A stretch of 64,000 bases of DNA from Tenacibaculum finnmarkense genomovar ulcerans (GCF_900239495.1 NZ_OENE01000015.1:46295-110294); one strand, 5' to 3'. Numbered from the stretch's first letter, positions 1-12,290 are shown. Notes: a model not told the origin generated them from the sequence alone. Translations and numbers: made by a program.

Positions 1-3000
1 GAAATGCTTGTCATTAATTTTTACACCCTGTAAACGATATACTTCTTGAATTTCGTTTACTAAATATTGTTGTACCGCTGAAGGTCCTTGAATATTTAAA
101 ATATCGATAGGCGTTGTCGCTCCATCAGATAAAGGCATACCTGCTTTAATAAAATCGTTCTCTTGAACTAAAATTTGGTTTGATAATTTTACTAAATACT
201 TAGTAATATCTCCTGTTTTAGATTCAATAATAATTTCACGATTTCCTCGCTTAATTTTACCGAAAGATACTACACCATCAATCTGAGCAATTACTGCTGG
301 ATTAGATGGGTTACGTGCTTCAAATAATTCTGTTACACGTGGTAAACCTCCTGTAATATCGCCTGCTTTACCAGACTTACGTGGAATTTTCACTAAAGTA
401 TGACCTGTTTCAACTTTATCACCATCGCTAATCATTAAGTGAGCACCTACTGGTAAACTATACGAACGTAACGCATTACCATCAGCATCTTCAATAATTA
501 ATGAAGCAATGATTTTTTTGTTTTTAGAGTCAATCATAACTTTCTCTTGGAAACCAGTTTGCTCATCAACTTCAACAGTATAATTAATACCTTGTTCTAA
601 GTTATCAAACTTCACACGTCCTCCAAATTCAGATACGATAACCCCGTTAAATGGATCCCACTGACATACAGCATCTCCTTTTTTAATGGTTTTCATATCT
701 TTATTAAAGATAATTGAACCATAAGGAATAATGTTTGTACTTAATACGATTTCTGTCTTTTTGTCAATGATTTTGATTTCGGCAGTACGTGAAATAACTA
801 TTTCTATTTCATTTCCGTCTTTATCTTTACCATTTACAGTACGTAAATCTTCAATTTTAACATTACCTTCATATTTTGCAATCAACTTATTCTCTTCAGA
901 AATGTTTCCTGCTACCCCTCCAACGTGGAAAGTACGTAATGTTAACTGTGTACCAGGCTCTCCAATAGATTGTGCTGCAATTACACCAACTGCTTCACCT
1001 CTTTGAACTTTTTTACCTGTTGATAATGATTGTCCGTAACATTTTTCACAAATTCCTCTTTCAGATTCACATGTTAATGCCGAACGAACTTCTACTTTAT
1101 CAATACCGCTTGCTTGAATTGTATTTGCTAATTTTGATGTAATTAATTCACCAGAAGCAACGATAATATCATCAGAATTTGGTGCATATACATCATTTAA
1201 AGATGTACGCCCTGTAATTCTATCAGATAATGATTCAACGATTTCATCATTTTTCTTTAAAGGGGCAACTTCTAACCCTCTTAAAGTTCCACAATCAACT
1301 TCGTTTACAATTACATCTTGTGATACATCTACTAAACGACGAGTTAAGTAACCAGCATCGGCTGTTTTAAGAGCCGTATCCGCTAAACCTTTACGAGCAC
1401 CGTGAGTAGAGATAAAGTATTCTAAAATTGATAATCCTTCCTTAAAGTTAGAAAGAATTGGATTTTCAATAATTTCTCCACCTCCAGCGGTTGATTTTTT
1501 AGGTTTTGCCATTAATCCACGCATACCTGTTAACTGACGAATTTGTTCTTTAGAACCCCTTGCACCAGAATCAAGCATCATAAATACCGAGTTAAACCCT
1601 TGCTGATCTTCTCGTAAACGCTTCATAGATAATTCTGTTAATCTGTTATTTGCAGACCCCCAAATATCAATTACCTGATTATAACGTTCTTTGTTAGTTA
1701 ACATTCCCATGTTATAGTTAGATACAATTACGTCCACCTCTTTATTAGCTTCAGCAATCATCCCTTCCTTTTCTTCAGGAATAATAATATCTCCTAATGA
1801 GAAAGATAAACCACCTTCAAAGGCGTATTTATACCCCATATTTTTAATTTCATCTAAGAAATCTCCAACAGCAGGAATATTAGTTACTTTTAAAATATCA
1901 CCAATAATACCTCTTAATGATTTTTTAGTTAAAACCTCATTAATATATCCAGCTTCTTTTGGTACTTTTTCATTAAATAAAACTCTACCAACCGTAGTTG
2001 CTACAATTCTAGTTATATGTTCGCCATCTACAACATCTGCTGTACGAACTTTTATACCTGCGTTTAAGTCTACTCTTTCTTCATTTAAGGCGATAATAAC
2101 CTCTTCTGGAGAATAAAAAGTTAATCCTTCACCTTTAATAAGCACTTCAGGTGTAGATTTTCTTTCTTTAGTCATATAATAAAGACCCAATACCATATCC
2201 TGAGATGGTACCGTTACTGGTGCTCCATTTGCAGGGTTTAAAATATTGTGAGAACCTAACATTAAAATCTGAGCTTCTAAAATAGCTTCAGGCCCTAATG
2301 GTAAGTGAACAGCCATTTGATCTCCATCAAAATCGGCATTAAATGCCGAACATGCTAATGGATGTAAACGAATCGCTTTTCCTTCAATTAATTTTGGTTG
2401 AAAAGATTGAATACCTAAACGGTGTAATGTAGGTGCACGGTTTAATAAAACTGGATGTCCTTTAATTACATTTTCTAAGATATCCCAAACAACTGGCTCT
2501 TTTCTATCTATAATTTTCTTTGCAGATTTTACAGTTTTTACAATTCCTCTTTCTATTAACTTACGAATAACGAAAGGTTTGTATAATTCTGCTGCCATAT
2601 CTTTTGGCAATCCACATTCAAATAATCTTAATTCTGGTCCAACAACAATTACCGAACGTGCAGAATAATCAACACGCTTACCTAGTAAGTTTTGACGGAA
2701 ACGACCTTGCTTCCCTTTCAAACTATCAGATAACGATTTTAACGGTCTGTTAGATTCTGTTTTTACTGCTGATGATTTACGTGTGTTATCAAATAAAGAA
2801 TCTACTGATTCTTGTAACATACGTTTTTCATTACGTAAAATAACCTCAGGTGCTTTAATTTCCATTAATCGTTTTAAACGATTATTACGGATAATTACAC
2901 GACGGTATAAATCGTTTAAATCTGAAGTAGCAAAACGACCTCCATCTAATGGCACTAAAGGACGTAATTCTGGCGGTATAACTGGTACAGCCTTCATAAT

Positions 3001-3762
3001 CATCCACTCAGGATTGTTCTCTCTATTTTTCTGAGAATCTCTAAAAGCTTCAACAACATTTAAACGCTTTAATGCTTCGTTTTTACGTTGCTTAGAAGTT
3101 TCAGTATTTGCTTTATGACGTAATTCAAATGATAAAGAGTCTAAATCAATTCTTTCTAATAAATCGATTAAACATTCAGCTCCCATTTTAGCGATAAACT
3201 TAGTAGGATCTGTATCATCTAAATACATGTTTTCTTGTGGAAGTGTATCTAAGATATCTAAATACTCTTCTTCTGTTAAGAAGTCCATTTTATTCAATGA
3301 CTCTCCTTCAGCAGTTTTAGCATCACCTGCTTGAATTACTACGTAACGTTCGTAGTAAATAATCATGTCTAACTTTTTAGATGGCAACCCTAAAAGGTAT
3401 CCCATTTTGTTAGGCAATGATCTAAAATACCAAATATGTGCTACTGGTACAACTAAATTAATGTGACCTACTCTATCTCTACGTACCTTTTTCTCGGTAA
3501 CTTCAACCCCACATCGGTCACAAATGATTCCTTTATAACGGATTCTTTTGTATTTACCACAGGCACACTCATAGTCCTTTATAGGACCGAATATACGCTC
3601 ACAAAACAACCCATCTCTTTCTGGTTTATGTGTACGGTAATTTATAGTTTCTGGTTTTAAAACCTCACCTCTAGATGCCTCTAAAATAGACTCCGGAGAT
3701 GCTAAACCAATTGAAATTTTGTTAAACTTTTTAACAGTGTATTTTTCGTTCTTTCTTGCCAT
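1..3762 (-). CDS. rpoC: DNA-directed RNA polymerase subunit beta' (partial, C-terminus beyond the left edge)
   Basis: The largest catalytic subunit of RNA polymerase. The frame is open from an ATG at 3762-3760 (begins [10 protein letters not shown]) to the window edge, giving about 1254 residues; the last roughly 180 residues expected for a flavobacterial beta' lie outside. The N-terminal zinc site is seen as C66-A-C68 and C81-DR-C84. The invariant Mg2+-binding motif NADFDGD is at residues 475-481, coded near 2320-2340. A second cysteine cluster ([11 protein letters not shown]) is coded near 1035-1075. It lies 115 bp downstream of rpoB on the same strand, the universal order, with a hairpin between them. 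Identity is certain from the motifs and context. Confidence 0.98.
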   Translation of the reverse strand, partial: MARKNEKYTVKKFNKISIGLASPESILEASRGEVLKPETINYRTHKPERDGLFCERIFGPIKDYECACGKYKRIRYKGIICDRCGVEVTEKKVRRDRVGHINLVVPVAHIWYFRSLPNKMGYLLGLPSKKLDMIIYYERYVVIQAGDAKTAEGESLNKMDFLTEEEYLDILDTLPQENMYLDDTDPTKFIAKMGAECLIDLLERIDLDSLSFELRHKANTETSKQRKNEALKRLNVVEAFRDSQKNRENNPEWMIMKAVPVIPPELRPLVPLDGGRFATSDLNDLYRRVIIRNNRLKRLMEIKAPEVILRNEKRMLQESVDSLFDNTRKSSAVKTESNRPLKSLSDSLKGKQGRFRQNLLGKRVDYSARSVIVVGPELRLFECGLPKDMAAELYKPFVIRKLIERGIVKTVKSAKKIIDRKEPVVWDILENVIKGHPVLLNRAPTLHRLGIQSFQPKLIEGKAIRLHPLACSAFNADFDGDQMAVHLPLGPEAILEAQILMLGSHNILNPANGAPVTVPSQDMVLGLYYMTKERKSTPEVLIKGEGLTFYSPEEVIIALNEERVDLNAGIKVRTADVVDGEHITRIVATTVGRVLFNEKVPKEAGYINEVLTKKSLRGIIGDILKVTNIPAVGDFLDEIKNMGYKYAFEGGLSFSLGDIIIPEEKEGMIAEANKEVDVIVSNYNMGMLTNKERYNQVIDIWGSANNRLTELSMKRLREDQQGFNSVFMMLDSGARGSKEQIRQLTGMRGLMAKPKKSTAGGGEIIENPILSNFKEGLSILEYFISTHGARKGLADTALKTADAGYLTRRLVDVSQDVIVNEVDCGTLRGLEVAPLKKNDEIVESLSDRITGRTSLNDVYAPNSDDIIVASGELITSKLANTIQASGIDKVEVRSALTCESERGICEKCYGQSLSTGKKVQRGEAVGVIAAQSIGEPGTQLTLRTFHVGGVAGNISEENKLIAKYEGNVKIEDLRTVNGKDKDGNEIEIVISRTAEIKIIDKKTEIVLSTNIIPYGSIIFNKDMKTIKKGDAVCQWDPFNGVIVSEFGGRVKFDNLEQGINYTVEVDEQTGFQEKVMIDSKNKKIIASLIIEDADGNALRSYSLPVGAHLMISDGDKVETGHTLVKIPRKSGKAGDITGGLPRVTELFEARNPSNPAVIAQIDGVVSFGKIKRGNREIIIESKTGDITKYLVKLSNQILVQENDFIKAGMPLSDGATTPIDILNIQGPSAVQQYLVNEIQEVYRLQGVKINDKHF

Positions 3763-3823
3763 AATAAGTAATGGATTCGAATTAAAAATTGCCTCTAATT
3801 AAGGCGTATATTTAAAATGATTT

Positions 3824-3864
3824 ATCATTCGATAATTCATCAAAACTGACGATTATCGAATGAT
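3824..3864 (-). other. Perfect 13-bp inverted repeat between rpoB and rpoC
   Basis: Arms ATCATTCGATAAT (3824-3836) and ATTATCGAATGAT (3852-3864) are exact complements around a 15-nt loop. It sits in the 115-bp spacer after the rpoB stop and before the rpoC start. There is no T-run on the transcribed strand, so it is more likely an mRNA processing or stability hairpin than a terminator; that role is inference. Confidence 0.6.
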
Positions 3865-3877
3865 ATTTCACTGTTTG

Positions 3878-6800
3878 TTATTCCTCTAATTTAACATCTA
3901 ATCCTAAACCTTTCAGTTCGTGCATTAATACATTAAATGATTCTGGTAAACCTGGTTCTGGCATAGTTTCACCTTTTACGATTGCTTCGTAAGTTTTGGC
4001 TCTACCTAATACATCATCAGATTTAACGGTTAAGATTTCTCTTAATATACTTGATGCACCATATGCTTCTAATGCCCAAACTTCCATCTCTCCAAAACGC
4101 TGCCCTCCAAATTGAGCTTTACCTCCAAGTGGTTGTTGTGTAATTAAAGAGTAAGGTCCGATAGAACGCGCATGCATTTTATCTTCAATCATGTGACCTA
4201 ACTTAATCATATAAATGATCCCTACCGTTGCTGGCTGATCGAAACGTTTTCCTGTACCTCCATCATATAAATAGGTATGTCCGTAACGTGGAATTCCTGC
4301 TTGATCTGTTAAGGTGTTAATTTGGTCAATGTTTGCTCCATCAAAAATTGGTGTTGCATATTTTTGATCTAATTTTTGACCTGCCCATCCAAGAACAGTT
4401 TCATAAATCTGACCAATATTCATACGCGATGGTACCCCTAATGGATTTAATACAATATCAACAGGTGTTCCATCTGCTAAGAAAGGCATATCTTCAGCTC
4501 TAACAATACGAGCAACAATACCTTTATTTCCGTGACGTCCTGCCATCTTATCTCCTACTTTTAATTTACGTTTTTTAGCAACATAAATTTTTGCAAGTTT
4601 TAAGATTCCTGCTGGTAATTCATCACCTACAGAAATTGTAAATTTCTCACGACGTAAAGAACCTTGTAAATCGTTAACTTTAATTTTATAATTGTGAACT
4701 AATTCAACAACTAATCTATTCAAGTCTTTATCGGTAGTCCAAGTTCCGTGTAAGTGCGTAAAATCACCTACAGAATTTAACATTTTTTGAGTGAATTTTT
4801 TACCTTTTGGTAACACTTCCTCTCCTAAATCATTAAATACTCCTTGAGAAGTTTTTCCTGTAATAAGATTAAATAATTTTTCAATTAATAAATCTTTTAA
4901 ATCTTCAAACTTGTGTACATAAGATGCTTCTAAAACAGCAATAGCTTCTTTATCTCTTGCACGTTTTGTTTTATCTTTTACAGCACGTTGGAATAATTTT
5001 TTATTAATTACTACCCCTCTTAATGATGGAGAAGCTTTTAGTGATGCATCTTTTACATCACCTGCTTTATCACCAAAGATAGCTCTTAATAATTTTTCTT
5101 CAGGAGTTGGGTCAGATTCACCTTTTGGAGTAATTTTACCAATTAAGATATCTCCTGGGTTAACCTCTGCACCAATACGAATCATTCCATTTTCATCTAA
5201 GTCTTTAGTAGCCTCTTCTGAAACGTTAGGAATATCGTTTGTTAATTCTTCAGCTCCTAATTTCGTATCACGAACATCTAATGAATATTCGTCAATATGA
5301 ATAGAAGTGAAAATATCTTCACGAACAACTTTTTCTGAAATTACAATCGCATCCTCAAAGTTATACCCTTTCCAAGGCATAAAGGCTACTTTCATATTTC
5401 TACCTAAAGCTAATTCTCCTTTTTGTGTTGCGTATCCTTCACAAAGTACTTGACCTTCTTCAACTCTATCTCCAACTTTTACAATTGGTTTTAAGTTAAT
5501 GTTCGTACCTTGATTCGTTTTTCTAAACTTAATTAAGTTATATGAAATATCATCTGAATCAAAGCTAACTAAACGCTCTTCATCTGATCTGTCATACTTA
5601 ATTCTAATTTTATTAGCATCAACATACTCAATAACTCCAGGACCTTCAGCATTGATTAAAATACGAGAATCTTTTGCAACTCTACGCTCTAATCCTGTAC
5701 CTACAATTGGTGATTCTGGACGCAATAATGGAACTGCTTGACGCATCATGTTCGATCCCATTAAGGCTCTATTGGCATCATCATGCTCTAAGAAAGGAAT
5801 TAATGATGCTGATATAGATGCTATCTGGTTAGGGGCAACATCCATATAATCAATTTCAGTAGGTGTTACTACAGGGAAATCTCCCCCTTCACGTGAAATT
5901 AATTTATCTCCAACAAAATCTCCAGCTGCACTTACCTCTAAATTAGACTGTGCAAACTTCATTCCTTCTTCTTCCTCAGCACTTAAATATATATGCTCTT
6001 GGTGTACATCTACATTTCCTTCGATAACCTTTTTATAAGGTGTTTCGATAAAACCTAAACTGTTAACCTTTGCAAATACTGCTAAAGATGAAATTAATCC
6101 AATATTCGGTCCCTCAGGAGTTTCAATTGGACATAAACGTCCGTAGTGTGTATAGTGAACATCACGAACCTCGAATCCTGCTCTTTCTCTAGATAAACCT
6201 CCAGGTCCTAGTGCTGATAAACGACGTTTGTGCGTAATCTCAGCTAATGGATTGGTTTGATCCATAAATTGAGATAACTGGTTGGTTCCAAAAAACGAAT
6301 TAATTACTGAAGATAAGGTCTTCGCATTAATTAAATCAATAGGAGTAAATACCTCGTTATCACGTACATTCATTCTTTCACGAATAGTACGAGCCATACG
6401 AGCTAAACCTACACCAAACTGACCTGCTAATTGTTCACCAACAGTTCTTACACGACGGTTAGATAAATGGTCAATATCATCTACTTCTGCTTTTGAGTTA
6501 ATTAACTCAATTAAGTATTTGATAATGGTAATAATGTCATTCTTAGTTAATACCTTCTGATCAATCGGCTCATTTAACTGTAACTTGGTGTTCATTCTAA
6601 AACGACCAACTTCACCTAAACTATAACGTTGCTCAGAGAAGAATAATTTTTCAATAATTCCTCTTGCTGTTTCCTCATCTGGCGGCTCAGCATTACGTAA
6701 TTGTCTGTAGACGTGTTCTACTGCTTCTTTTTCAGAATTCGTAGGATCTTTCTGCAGTGTATTGTGAATGATGGCATAATCGGCCATGTCATTATCTACC

Positions 6801-7690
6801 TTATGTAATAAGATAGTTTTAGCACCTGCGTCAATTATTTCATCAATATGTTCTTTCTCTATGATGGTATCACGGTCGAAAACAATTTCGTTACGTTCAA
6901 TAGACACCACTTCACCGGTATCTTCATCAACGAAATCTTCATGCCAAGTTTTTAAAACTCTAGCAGCTAATTTACGCCCTAATACTTTTTTTAATCCTGC
7001 TTTAGAAACCTTAATTTCCTCTGCTAAATCAAAAATTTCTAATATATCTTTATCTCTTTCAAAACCAATGGCTCTGAATAACGTAGTTACTGGTAGTTTT
7101 TTCTTTCTATCAATATAAGCATACATTACTTGATTGATATCAGTTGCAAATTCTATCCAAGATCCTTTAAAAGGGATTACTCTTGCAGAATACAACTTAG
7201 TTCCGTTTGCATGAAAAGATTGTCCAAAAAACACCCCTGGTGAACGGTGTAATTGAGATACAACAACTCGTTCCGCTCCATTAATAATGAAGGTTCCAGA
7301 ATTTGTCATATAAGGAATAGTACCTAAATACACATCTTGAACAATAGTTTCAAAATCTTCGTGTTCAGGATCTGTACAGTAAAGCTTTAATCTTGCTTTT
7401 AAAGGAACACTATGTGTTAAACCTCTTTCAATACATTCTTGTATACTATATCTTGGTGGATCTACAAAGTAGTCTAAAAATTCTAATACAAATTGATTAC
7501 GGGTATCTGTAATCGGAAAGTTATCCATGAAGGTTTTGTACAAACCTTCTTCACCTCGCTCATCAGCTTTGGTTTGCAATTGGAAAAAATCTTGGAAAGA
7601 TTTCACCTGAATATCCAAAAAGTCTGGATAATCGGTACCTAATTGCGATGATGCGAAGTTAATTCTTTCAGTAGTGTTTATCGTTGCCAA
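3878..7690 (-). CDS. rpoB: DNA-directed RNA polymerase subunit beta
   Basis: The second large subunit of RNA polymerase, 1270 residues, normal for Bacteroidota. The rifampicin-pocket region is present around residues 470-495. D477, H487 and S492 correspond to E. coli D516, H526 and S531, so the common resistance positions carry the wild-type residues. The conserved [12 protein letters not shown] loop near the active centre begins at about residue 1046. The ATG at 7690 gives [12 protein letters not shown], a usual flavobacterial N-terminus. It lies downstream of rplL across a 235-bp structured gap and upstream of rpoC, in the rplKAJL-rpoBC arrangement. Confidence 0.99.
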   Translation of the reverse strand: MATINTTERINFASSQLGTDYPDFLDIQVKSFQDFFQLQTKADERGEEGLYKTFMDNFPITDTRNQFVLEFLDYFVDPPRYSIQECIERGLTHSVPLKARLKLYCTDPEHEDFETIVQDVYLGTIPYMTNSGTFIINGAERVVVSQLHRSPGVFFGQSFHANGTKLYSARVIPFKGSWIEFATDINQVMYAYIDRKKKLPVTTLFRAIGFERDKDILEIFDLAEEIKVSKAGLKKVLGRKLAARVLKTWHEDFVDEDTGEVVSIERNEIVFDRDTIIEKEHIDEIIDAGAKTILLHKVDNDMADYAIIHNTLQKDPTNSEKEAVEHVYRQLRNAEPPDEETARGIIEKLFFSEQRYSLGEVGRFRMNTKLQLNEPIDQKVLTKNDIITIIKYLIELINSKAEVDDIDHLSNRRVRTVGEQLAGQFGVGLARMARTIRERMNVRDNEVFTPIDLINAKTLSSVINSFFGTNQLSQFMDQTNPLAEITHKRRLSALGPGGLSRERAGFEVRDVHYTHYGRLCPIETPEGPNIGLISSLAVFAKVNSLGFIETPYKKVIEGNVDVHQEHIYLSAEEEEGMKFAQSNLEVSAAGDFVGDKLISREGGDFPVVTPTEIDYMDVAPNQIASISASLIPFLEHDDANRALMGSNMMRQAVPLLRPESPIVGTGLERRVAKDSRILINAEGPGVIEYVDANKIRIKYDRSDEERLVSFDSDDISYNLIKFRKTNQGTNINLKPIVKVGDRVEEGQVLCEGYATQKGELALGRNMKVAFMPWKGYNFEDAIVISEKVVREDIFTSIHIDEYSLDVRDTKLGAEELTNDIPNVSEEATKDLDENGMIRIGAEVNPGDILIGKITPKGESDPTPEEKLLRAIFGDKAGDVKDASLKASPSLRGVVINKKLFQRAVKDKTKRARDKEAIAVLEASYVHKFEDLKDLLIEKLFNLITGKTSQGVFNDLGEEVLPKGKKFTQKMLNSVGDFTHLHGTWTTDKDLNRLVVELVHNYKIKVNDLQGSLRREKFTISVGDELPAGILKLAKIYVAKKRKLKVGDKMAGRHGNKGIVARIVRAEDMPFLADGTPVDIVLNPLGVPSRMNIGQIYETVLGWAGQKLDQKYATPIFDGANIDQINTLTDQAGIPRYGHTYLYDGGTGKRFDQPATVGIIYMIKLGHMIEDKMHARSIGPYSLITQQPLGGKAQFGGQRFGEMEVWALEAYGASSILREILTVKSDDVLGRAKTYEAIVKGETMPEPGLPESFNVLMHELKGLGLDVKLEE

Positions 7691-7766
7691 AAGAGATGCT
7701 ATTTTTAAATTAAAAATATTATTTTTTGAAACTATCTCGTTTCAATAATGCAATTTTAATTGCTTT

Positions 7767-7889
7767 GCTAACTCAGCGTTAGCTCTTTACAGTCGTACTA
7801 TTATAGTGTTACAGATGTAATAAAATAAAGAACGAATATATACACAAAATGGTTTAGGACCAGAAACGGATGTTTCTAGTACCTAAACC
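7767..7889 (-). promoter_or_regulatory. Structured rplL-rpoB intergenic region (candidate attenuator or processing site)
   Basis: The 235-bp gap between rplL and rpoB holds two stem-loops. The rplL-proximal one has outer arms GGTTTAGG/CCTAAACC (7851-7858 and 7882-7889) and inner arms AGAAAC/GTTTCT around a 4-nt loop, and is followed on the transcribed strand by TTTTG. The second is GCTAAC-N5-GTTAGC (7767-7783). In other bacteria this gap is where polymerase-subunit expression is set relative to ribosomal protein expression, by partial termination or RNase cleavage; here the structure is seen and the role inferred. Confidence 0.5.
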
Positions 7890-7925
7890 TTAATTGTTTT
7901 ACCTAGTTAAAACCAGGAATATAGA

Positions 7926-8297
7926 TTACTTAATCTCTGCTTCAGCTCCTGCTTCTTCTAAAGATTTTAAAAGACCTTCAGCCTCATCTTTAGATACTCC
8001 TTCTTTTACTGGTGCTGGTGCGCTATCAACGATTGCTTTAGCTTCTTTTAAACCTAATCCAGTTAATTCTTTAACTAACTTTACTACAGCTAATTTAGAA
8101 CCACCTGCTGCTTTTAAGATAACATCAAATTCAGTTTGCTCATCTGCTGCATCTCCTCCTGCTGCTGGACCTGCTACTGCTACTGCTGCTGCTGCTGGCT
8201 CAATACCATACTCATCTTTTAAAATATCAGCTAATTCATTAACTTCTTTTACTGTTAAGTTAACTAATTGCTCTGCGAAATCTTTTAATTCTGCCAT
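7926..8297 (-). CDS. rplL: 50S ribosomal protein L7/L12 (bL12)
   Basis: The stalk protein that recruits translational GTPases, 123 residues. The N-terminal helical dimerisation region ([15 protein letters not shown]) is followed by an Ala/Gly-rich hinge around residues 35-52. The C-terminal domain carries the conserved [15 protein letters not shown] segment that contacts EF-Tu and EF-G. It follows rplJ by 48 bp on the minus strand and precedes rpoB. Length and order are typical. Confidence 0.98.
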   Translation of the reverse strand: MAELKDFAEQLVNLTVKEVNELADILKDEYGIEPAAAAVAVAGPAAGGDAADEQTEFDVILKAAGGSKLAVVKLVKELTGLGLKEAKAIVDSAPAPVKEGVSKDEAEGLLKSLEEAGAEAEIK

Positions 8298-8345
8298 TTT
8301 AATTGTGTTTTGAAATTTTATTATTTAGTTTATTTGTGCGCGTAC

Positions 8346-8861
8346 TTATTTATCTGATAATGTCTTTAAGATACCAGATAACTTGTTACCTCCTGATTGT
8401 AATGCTGAAACAACATTCTTAGCAGGCGATTGTAATAATGAGATAATATCTCCAATAAGCTCTTCTCTAGACTTAATGTTAACTAATGCGTCTAATTGGT
8501 CATCTCCAACATAAACAGATTCTTCAACAAAAGCACCTTTTAATAAAGGCTTCTCTGATTTTTTTCTGAACTCTTTGATAACTTTAGCAGGGGCGTTAGA
8601 CACCTCCGAGATCATCATTGAAGTATTTCCTTTTAAAACAGCTGGTAAGTCTCCGAAGTCTTTATCAGAAGCTTCCATTGCTTTTGCAAGCAATGTGTTT
8701 TTAATAACAGCTAACTCTACGTTTGCTTTAAAACAAGCTCTTCTTAGATTTGAAGTAGTAACTGCATCTAATCCAGAAATATCTGCTAAATAGATGGTAC
8801 TTGTATCTGCTAATCTTGCTGTTAAATCTTGTATTACTTGTAATTTGTCTTCTCTTGTCAT
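8346..8861 (-). CDS. rplJ: 50S ribosomal protein L10 (uL10)
   Basis: L10 anchors the L7/L12 dimers to the 50S subunit. It has 171 residues, beginning MTREDKLQVIQDL. The N-terminal rRNA- and L11-binding domain includes AVIKNTLLAKAM, and the C-terminal helix that carries L12 dimers ends ILKTLSDK. It lies 18 bp after rplA and 48 bp before rplL, so co-transcription is very likely. In many bacteria L10 represses this operon by binding its leader; I could not identify such a leader with confidence here. Confidence 0.98.
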   Translation of the reverse strand: MTREDKLQVIQDLTARLADTSTIYLADISGLDAVTTSNLRRACFKANVELAVIKNTLLAKAMEASDKDFGDLPAVLKGNTSMMISEVSNAPAKVIKEFRKKSEKPLLKGAFVEESVYVGDDQLDALVNIKSREELIGDIISLLQSPAKNVVSALQSGGNKLSGILKTLSDK

Positions 8862-8879
8862 AATTAAAAGTTTAAGTGC

Positions 8880-9572
8880 CTATAATGATATAGATTTTTC
8901 ATCTACAGCAATACTAGGACTCATAGTTGAAGACATAAATATACTCTTTATATAATCTCCTTTAGCCGCTGTTGGCTTTAATTTAACTAACGTTTGTAAT
9001 AACTCATTTGCATTTTCCTGAATCTTCTGAGCATCAAAAGATACTTTTCCGATTGCAGCATGTACAATACCAGTTTTATCAACTTTAAAGTCAATTTTAC
9101 CAGCTTTAACTTCTTGTACTGCTTTTGCAACGTTCATAGTTACTGTACCTGTTTTTGGGTTAGGCATTAAACCTCTTGGTCCTAAAACACGACCTAAAGG
9201 ACCTAACTTACCCATAACACTAGGCATAGTTATAATCACATCAACATCAGTCCAACCTCCTTTAATTTTCTGAAGGTATTCGTCTAATCCAACATAATCT
9301 GCACCAGCTGCAACAGCTTCTGCTTCTTTATCTGGAGTAACTAATGCTAATACTTTCACGTCTTTTCCTGTTCCGTGAGGTAATGTTACAACACCACGTA
9401 CCATTTGATTTGCTTTACGAGGATCAACTCCTAAGCGCACTGCTAAATCAACAGACGCGTCAAATTTTACAGTTGTAATTTCTTTAACTAAGGTTGCTGC
9501 ATCGTTTAAGCTGTAAACTTTAGAGCTATCTACCTTAGAACGAGCTTCTTTTTGCTTTCTAGTAATTGCCAT
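8880..9572 (-). CDS. rplA: 50S ribosomal protein L1 (uL1)
   Basis: L1 forms the mobile stalk at the E-site and can autoregulate rplKA mRNA in other bacteria. It is 230 residues, of usual length, with the family signature region [20 protein letters not shown] near residues 125-145. It is 20 bp downstream of rplK and 18 bp upstream of rplJ on the same strand. Confidence 0.98.
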   Translation of the reverse strand: MAITRKQKEARSKVDSSKVYSLNDAATLVKEITTVKFDASVDLAVRLGVDPRKANQMVRGVVTLPHGTGKDVKVLALVTPDKEAEAVAAGADYVGLDEYLQKIKGGWTDVDVIITMPSVMGKLGPLGRVLGPRGLMPNPKTGTVTMNVAKAVQEVKAGKIDFKVDKTGIVHAAIGKVSFDAQKIQENANELLQTLVKLKPTAAKGDYIKSIFMSSTMSPSIAVDEKSISL

Positions 9573-9592
9573 TTCTAAATATCTTTTAAAGT

Positions 9593-10030
9593 TTAAGCAG
9601 GTGCATTACCTGTTACTGTTAATCCCATAGAACGAGCGGTTCCGGCTATCATTTTCATTGCTGACTCGACTTTAAAGGCATTCATATCTACCATTTTGTC
9701 TTCTGCAATTACTTGAATTTGATCCCAAGAAACACTTGCTACTTTTTTTCTGTTTGGTTCTCCCGAACCTTTCTTAATTTTGGCCGCTTCTAACAATTGT
9801 ACTGCAGCTGGTGGTGTTTTTACAACAAACTCGAAAGATTTGTCTTTATAAACAGTAATCACAACAGGTAAAACTTTACCTTGCTTGTCCTGCGTACGAG
9901 CATTAAATTGCTTACAGAACTCCATGATATTAACACCGGCAGCACCTAAAGCGGGTCCAACTGGTGGCGACGGATTCGCAGCACCTCCCCTAACTTGTAG
10001 TTTAACTAATTTACTTATTTCTTTTGCCAT
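9593..10030 (-). CDS. rplK: 50S ribosomal protein L11 (uL11)
   Basis: L11 is part of the GTPase-associated centre with L10 and L12, and in other bacteria is needed for RelA activation. It has 145 residues, beginning [16 protein letters not shown]. The Pro-rich N-terminal linker ([20 protein letters not shown]) and the C-terminal rRNA-binding domain ending in an Ala/Gly-rich helix are both present. It is 68 bp downstream of nusG in the conserved secE-nusG-rplK-rplA order. Confidence 0.98.
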   Translation of the reverse strand: MAKEISKLVKLQVRGGAANPSPPVGPALGAAGVNIMEFCKQFNARTQDKQGKVLPVVITVYKDKSFEFVVKTPPAAVQLLEAAKIKKGSGEPNRKKVASVSWDQIQVIAEDKMVDMNAFKVESAMKMIAGTARSMGLTVTGNAPA

Positions 10031-10098
10031 TGTTTAAGATTTAAAAACGATATGCTTAAAATGGAAGCTTTAAACACATCTAAATATAGGTGTAACGA

Positions 10099-10650
10099 TT
10101 ATATTTTTTCTACTTGCATATAGTTTAATTCTAATGGAGTTTTTCTTCCGAAAATTTTAACCATTACTTCTAACTTACGCTTTTCCTCATTAACTTTCTC
10201 AACAATACCGTCAAAACCATTAAAAGGACCATCAATTACCTTCACTGTTTCACCAGTATTAAAAGGAATTGCAATATTTTCATCTTTTACAGAAAGTTCA
10301 TCAACTTTCCCTAACATTCTGTTTACCTCTGATTTACGCATCGGTACCGGTTCACCACCTTTTGTTTCACCTAAAAAACCAATAACGCCTGTTACTGATT
10401 TTATCACGTGAGGTACCTCTCCGGCTAAATTAGCCTCTACCATTACATATCCAGGAAAATAAACTCTTTCTCTGTTAACTTTCTTTCCGTTTCTTACTTG
10501 AATAACTTTTTCTGTAGGAACGATAACTTTACTTACAAAATCAGACAAACCAAAACGAGCGATCTCTGTCTCAATATAAGTTTTAACCTTATTCTCTTGA
10601 CCACCAACAGCTCTTACCACATACCACTTCATTACTGAGTCAGCCATCAT
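10099..10650 (-). CDS. nusG: Transcription termination/antitermination factor NusG
   Basis: The elongation factor that binds RNA polymerase through its NGN domain and contacts Rho or ribosomal protein S10 through its C-terminal KOW domain. It is 183 residues. The NGN part starts MKWYVVRAVGGQENKVK and includes VYFPGYVMVEANL; the KOW part includes GETVKVIDGPFNGFDGIVEK near residues 128-148. The first ATG overlaps the secE stop by one base (TAATG), indicating translational coupling. Two further Met codons (residues 2 and 7) are possible starts, but the coupled one is preferred. Confidence 0.97.
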   Translation of the reverse strand: MMADSVMKWYVVRAVGGQENKVKTYIETEIARFGLSDFVSKVIVPTEKVIQVRNGKKVNRERVYFPGYVMVEANLAGEVPHVIKSVTGVIGFLGETKGGEPVPMRKSEVNRMLGKVDELSVKDENIAIPFNTGETVKVIDGPFNGFDGIVEKVNEEKRKLEVMVKIFGRKTPLELNYMQVEKI

Positions 10651-10841
10651 TAAAACATTTTAAAGAAATTATCTAATCCTGTTTGAAAAACTTTATCTAC
10701 TCCTGCTACGACTAAAGCAAAAACGATTGTAAACGCCGCAACAATTACAGTAGACTTTTGTGCTTCTTCACGAGAAGCCCATGTCATATTTGTATTTAAT
10801 TCTTCAAAAGAACCTTTGATGTATTGTATAAAGTTATTCAT
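10650..10841 (-). CDS. secE: Preprotein translocase subunit SecE
   Basis: The small subunit that clamps SecY in the inner-membrane translocon. It is 63 residues, the single-helix form usual outside gammaproteobacteria. A cytosolic amphipathic segment with TWASREEAQKSTV is followed by one membrane helix (about residues 31-50). It lies just upstream of nusG with a one-base overlap, the classic pairing, and 54 bp downstream of tRNA-Trp. Confidence 0.96.
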   Translation of the reverse strand: MNNFIQYIKGSFEELNTNMTWASREEAQKSTVIVAAFTIVFALVVAGVDKVFQTGLDNFFKMF

Positions 10842-10895
10842 TTTGTTATCCTTTTAGCGAGTTACAATTTATCATTATAACTCGCTTTAATTATG

Positions 10896-10967
10896 CACGG
10901 ACGGAGAGATTCGAACTCCCGACAGCTGGTTTTGGAGACCAGTGCTCTACCGCTGAACTACGTCCGT
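10896..10967 (-). tRNA. tRNA-Trp (anticodon CCA)
   Basis: A 72-nt cloverleaf on the minus strand. The 7-bp acceptor stem is ACGGACG/CGTCCGT, discriminator G, and the anticodon loop CTCCAAA is closed by CTGGT/ACCAG. The T-arm is GGGAG-TTCGAAT-CTCTC. The 3' CCA is not encoded. It lies between tuf and secE, a common bacterial position. Confidence 0.97.
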
Positions 10968-10980
10968 ATTTTATTTTAAA

Positions 10981-11006
10981 AGGAGTCTCTCATTTAAGAG
11001 ACTCCT
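10981..11006 (-). terminator. Hairpin between tuf and tRNA-Trp
   Basis: Perfect 10-bp arms AGGAGTCTCT (10981-10990) and AGAGACTCCT (10997-11006) with a 6-nt loop, 24 bp after the tuf stop. On the transcribed strand it is followed by TTTT. It may end most tuf transcripts or mark processing ahead of the tRNA. Confidence 0.75.
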
Positions 11007-11029
11007 TTTTTATAATATAAACTAATAAA

Positions 11030-12217
11030 TTAGTCTAAAATTTCAGTAACCTGACCTGCACCTACTGTTCTACCACCTTCACGGATAGCAAACTGTAAAC
11101 CTAAGTTTAATGCAATTGGTTGGATTAATTCAACTGTAATAGTTAAGTTATCACCAGGCATAACCATTTCTACACCTTCAGGTAAGAAAATATTTCCTGT
11201 TACATCAGTAGTACGTACGTAAAACTGAGGGCGATAGTTATTATGGAATGGAGTGTGACGTCCACCTTCTTCTTTTTTCAATACATACACCTCAGCCTTA
11301 AACTTAGCGTGTGGAGTTACAGAACCTGGCTTACAGATTACCATTCCTCTTTTAATATCTTCTTTAGCAATACCTCTTAATAAGATACCTGCATTATCTC
11401 CAGCCTCACCTCTATCTAAGATTTGACGGAACATTTCAATACCAGTAACTGTAGAAGCTAACTTCTCAGTACCCATACCGATAATATCTACAGCATCACC
11501 AGAATTGATGATCCCTGTTTCAATACGACCAGTTGCAACAGTACCACGACCAGTAATAGAAAATACATCTTCAATCGGCATTAAGAAATCCTTTTCAGTT
11601 TCTCTTAAAGGCTCTTCAATCCAAGCATCAACAGCAGCCATTAATTCTAAAACAGTGTTAACCCATTTTTCTTCACCATTTAAAGCTCCTAAAGCTGAAC
11701 CTGAAACTACAGGACCATTATCTCCATCATATTCATAGAAAGATAATAATTCTCTTACTTCCATTTCTACTAACTCAAGTAACTCCTCATCATCAACCAT
11801 GTCAACTTTATTCAAGAAAACAACCATACGAGGAATACCTACTTGACGACCTAATAAGATGTGCTCACGTGTTTGTGGCATAGGACCATCAGTTGCAGCT
11901 ACTACTAAAATAGCTCCATCCATTTGAGCAGCACCTGTTACCATGTTCTTTACGTAATCCGCGTGACCTGGACAGTCTACGTGCGCGTAGTGACGGTTTT
12001 GAGTTGCATATTCAACGTGAGAAGAGTTAATTGTAATACCTCTCTCTTTTTCTTCTGGTGCATTATCGATTTGATCAAAATCTCTAGCTTCAGAGAATCC
12101 TGCATCAGCTAATACTTTTGTGATAGCAGCAGTTAATGTAGTTTTACCGTGATCTACGTGACCAATAGTTCCAACGTTTAAGTGGGGCTTCGAACGATCG
12201 TAAGTTTCTTTTGCCAT
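11030..12217 (-). CDS. tuf: Elongation factor Tu
   Basis: A GTPase that delivers aminoacyl-tRNA to the ribosome; 395 residues, full length. The P-loop GHVDHGKTT is at residues 19-27, with DCPGH and NKVD further on. Domain II and III segments follow, ending [10 protein letters not shown]. It is flanked by tRNA-Thr(GGT) upstream and tRNA-Trp downstream. No second tuf is visible in this window. Confidence 0.99.
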   Translation of the reverse strand: MAKETYDRSKPHLNVGTIGHVDHGKTTLTAAITKVLADAGFSEARDFDQIDNAPEEKERGITINSSHVEYATQNRHYAHVDCPGHADYVKNMVTGAAQMDGAILVVAATDGPMPQTREHILLGRQVGIPRMVVFLNKVDMVDDEELLELVEMEVRELLSFYEYDGDNGPVVSGSALGALNGEEKWVNTVLELMAAVDAWIEEPLRETEKDFLMPIEDVFSITGRGTVATGRIETGIINSGDAVDIIGMGTEKLASTVTGIEMFRQILDRGEAGDNAGILLRGIAKEDIKRGMVICKPGSVTPHAKFKAEVYVLKKEEGGRHTPFHNNYRPQFYVRTTDVTGNIFLPEGVEMVMPGDNLTITVELIQPIALNLGLQFAIREGGRTVGAGQVTEILD

Positions 12218-12290
12218 GATATTAATTTTAATTCTTTAGTTAAATATTTAGTGTTACTTTAAATCTTTTTTCAAAAAAACTCTAAAAAAG

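Noticed and set aside
7894..8313. 139-residue Ala/Ser-rich plus-strand ORF over rplL
   Set aside because: A shadow of the Ala-rich rplL gene on the opposite strand, as are other overlapping frames in rpoB, tuf, fadA and purM.
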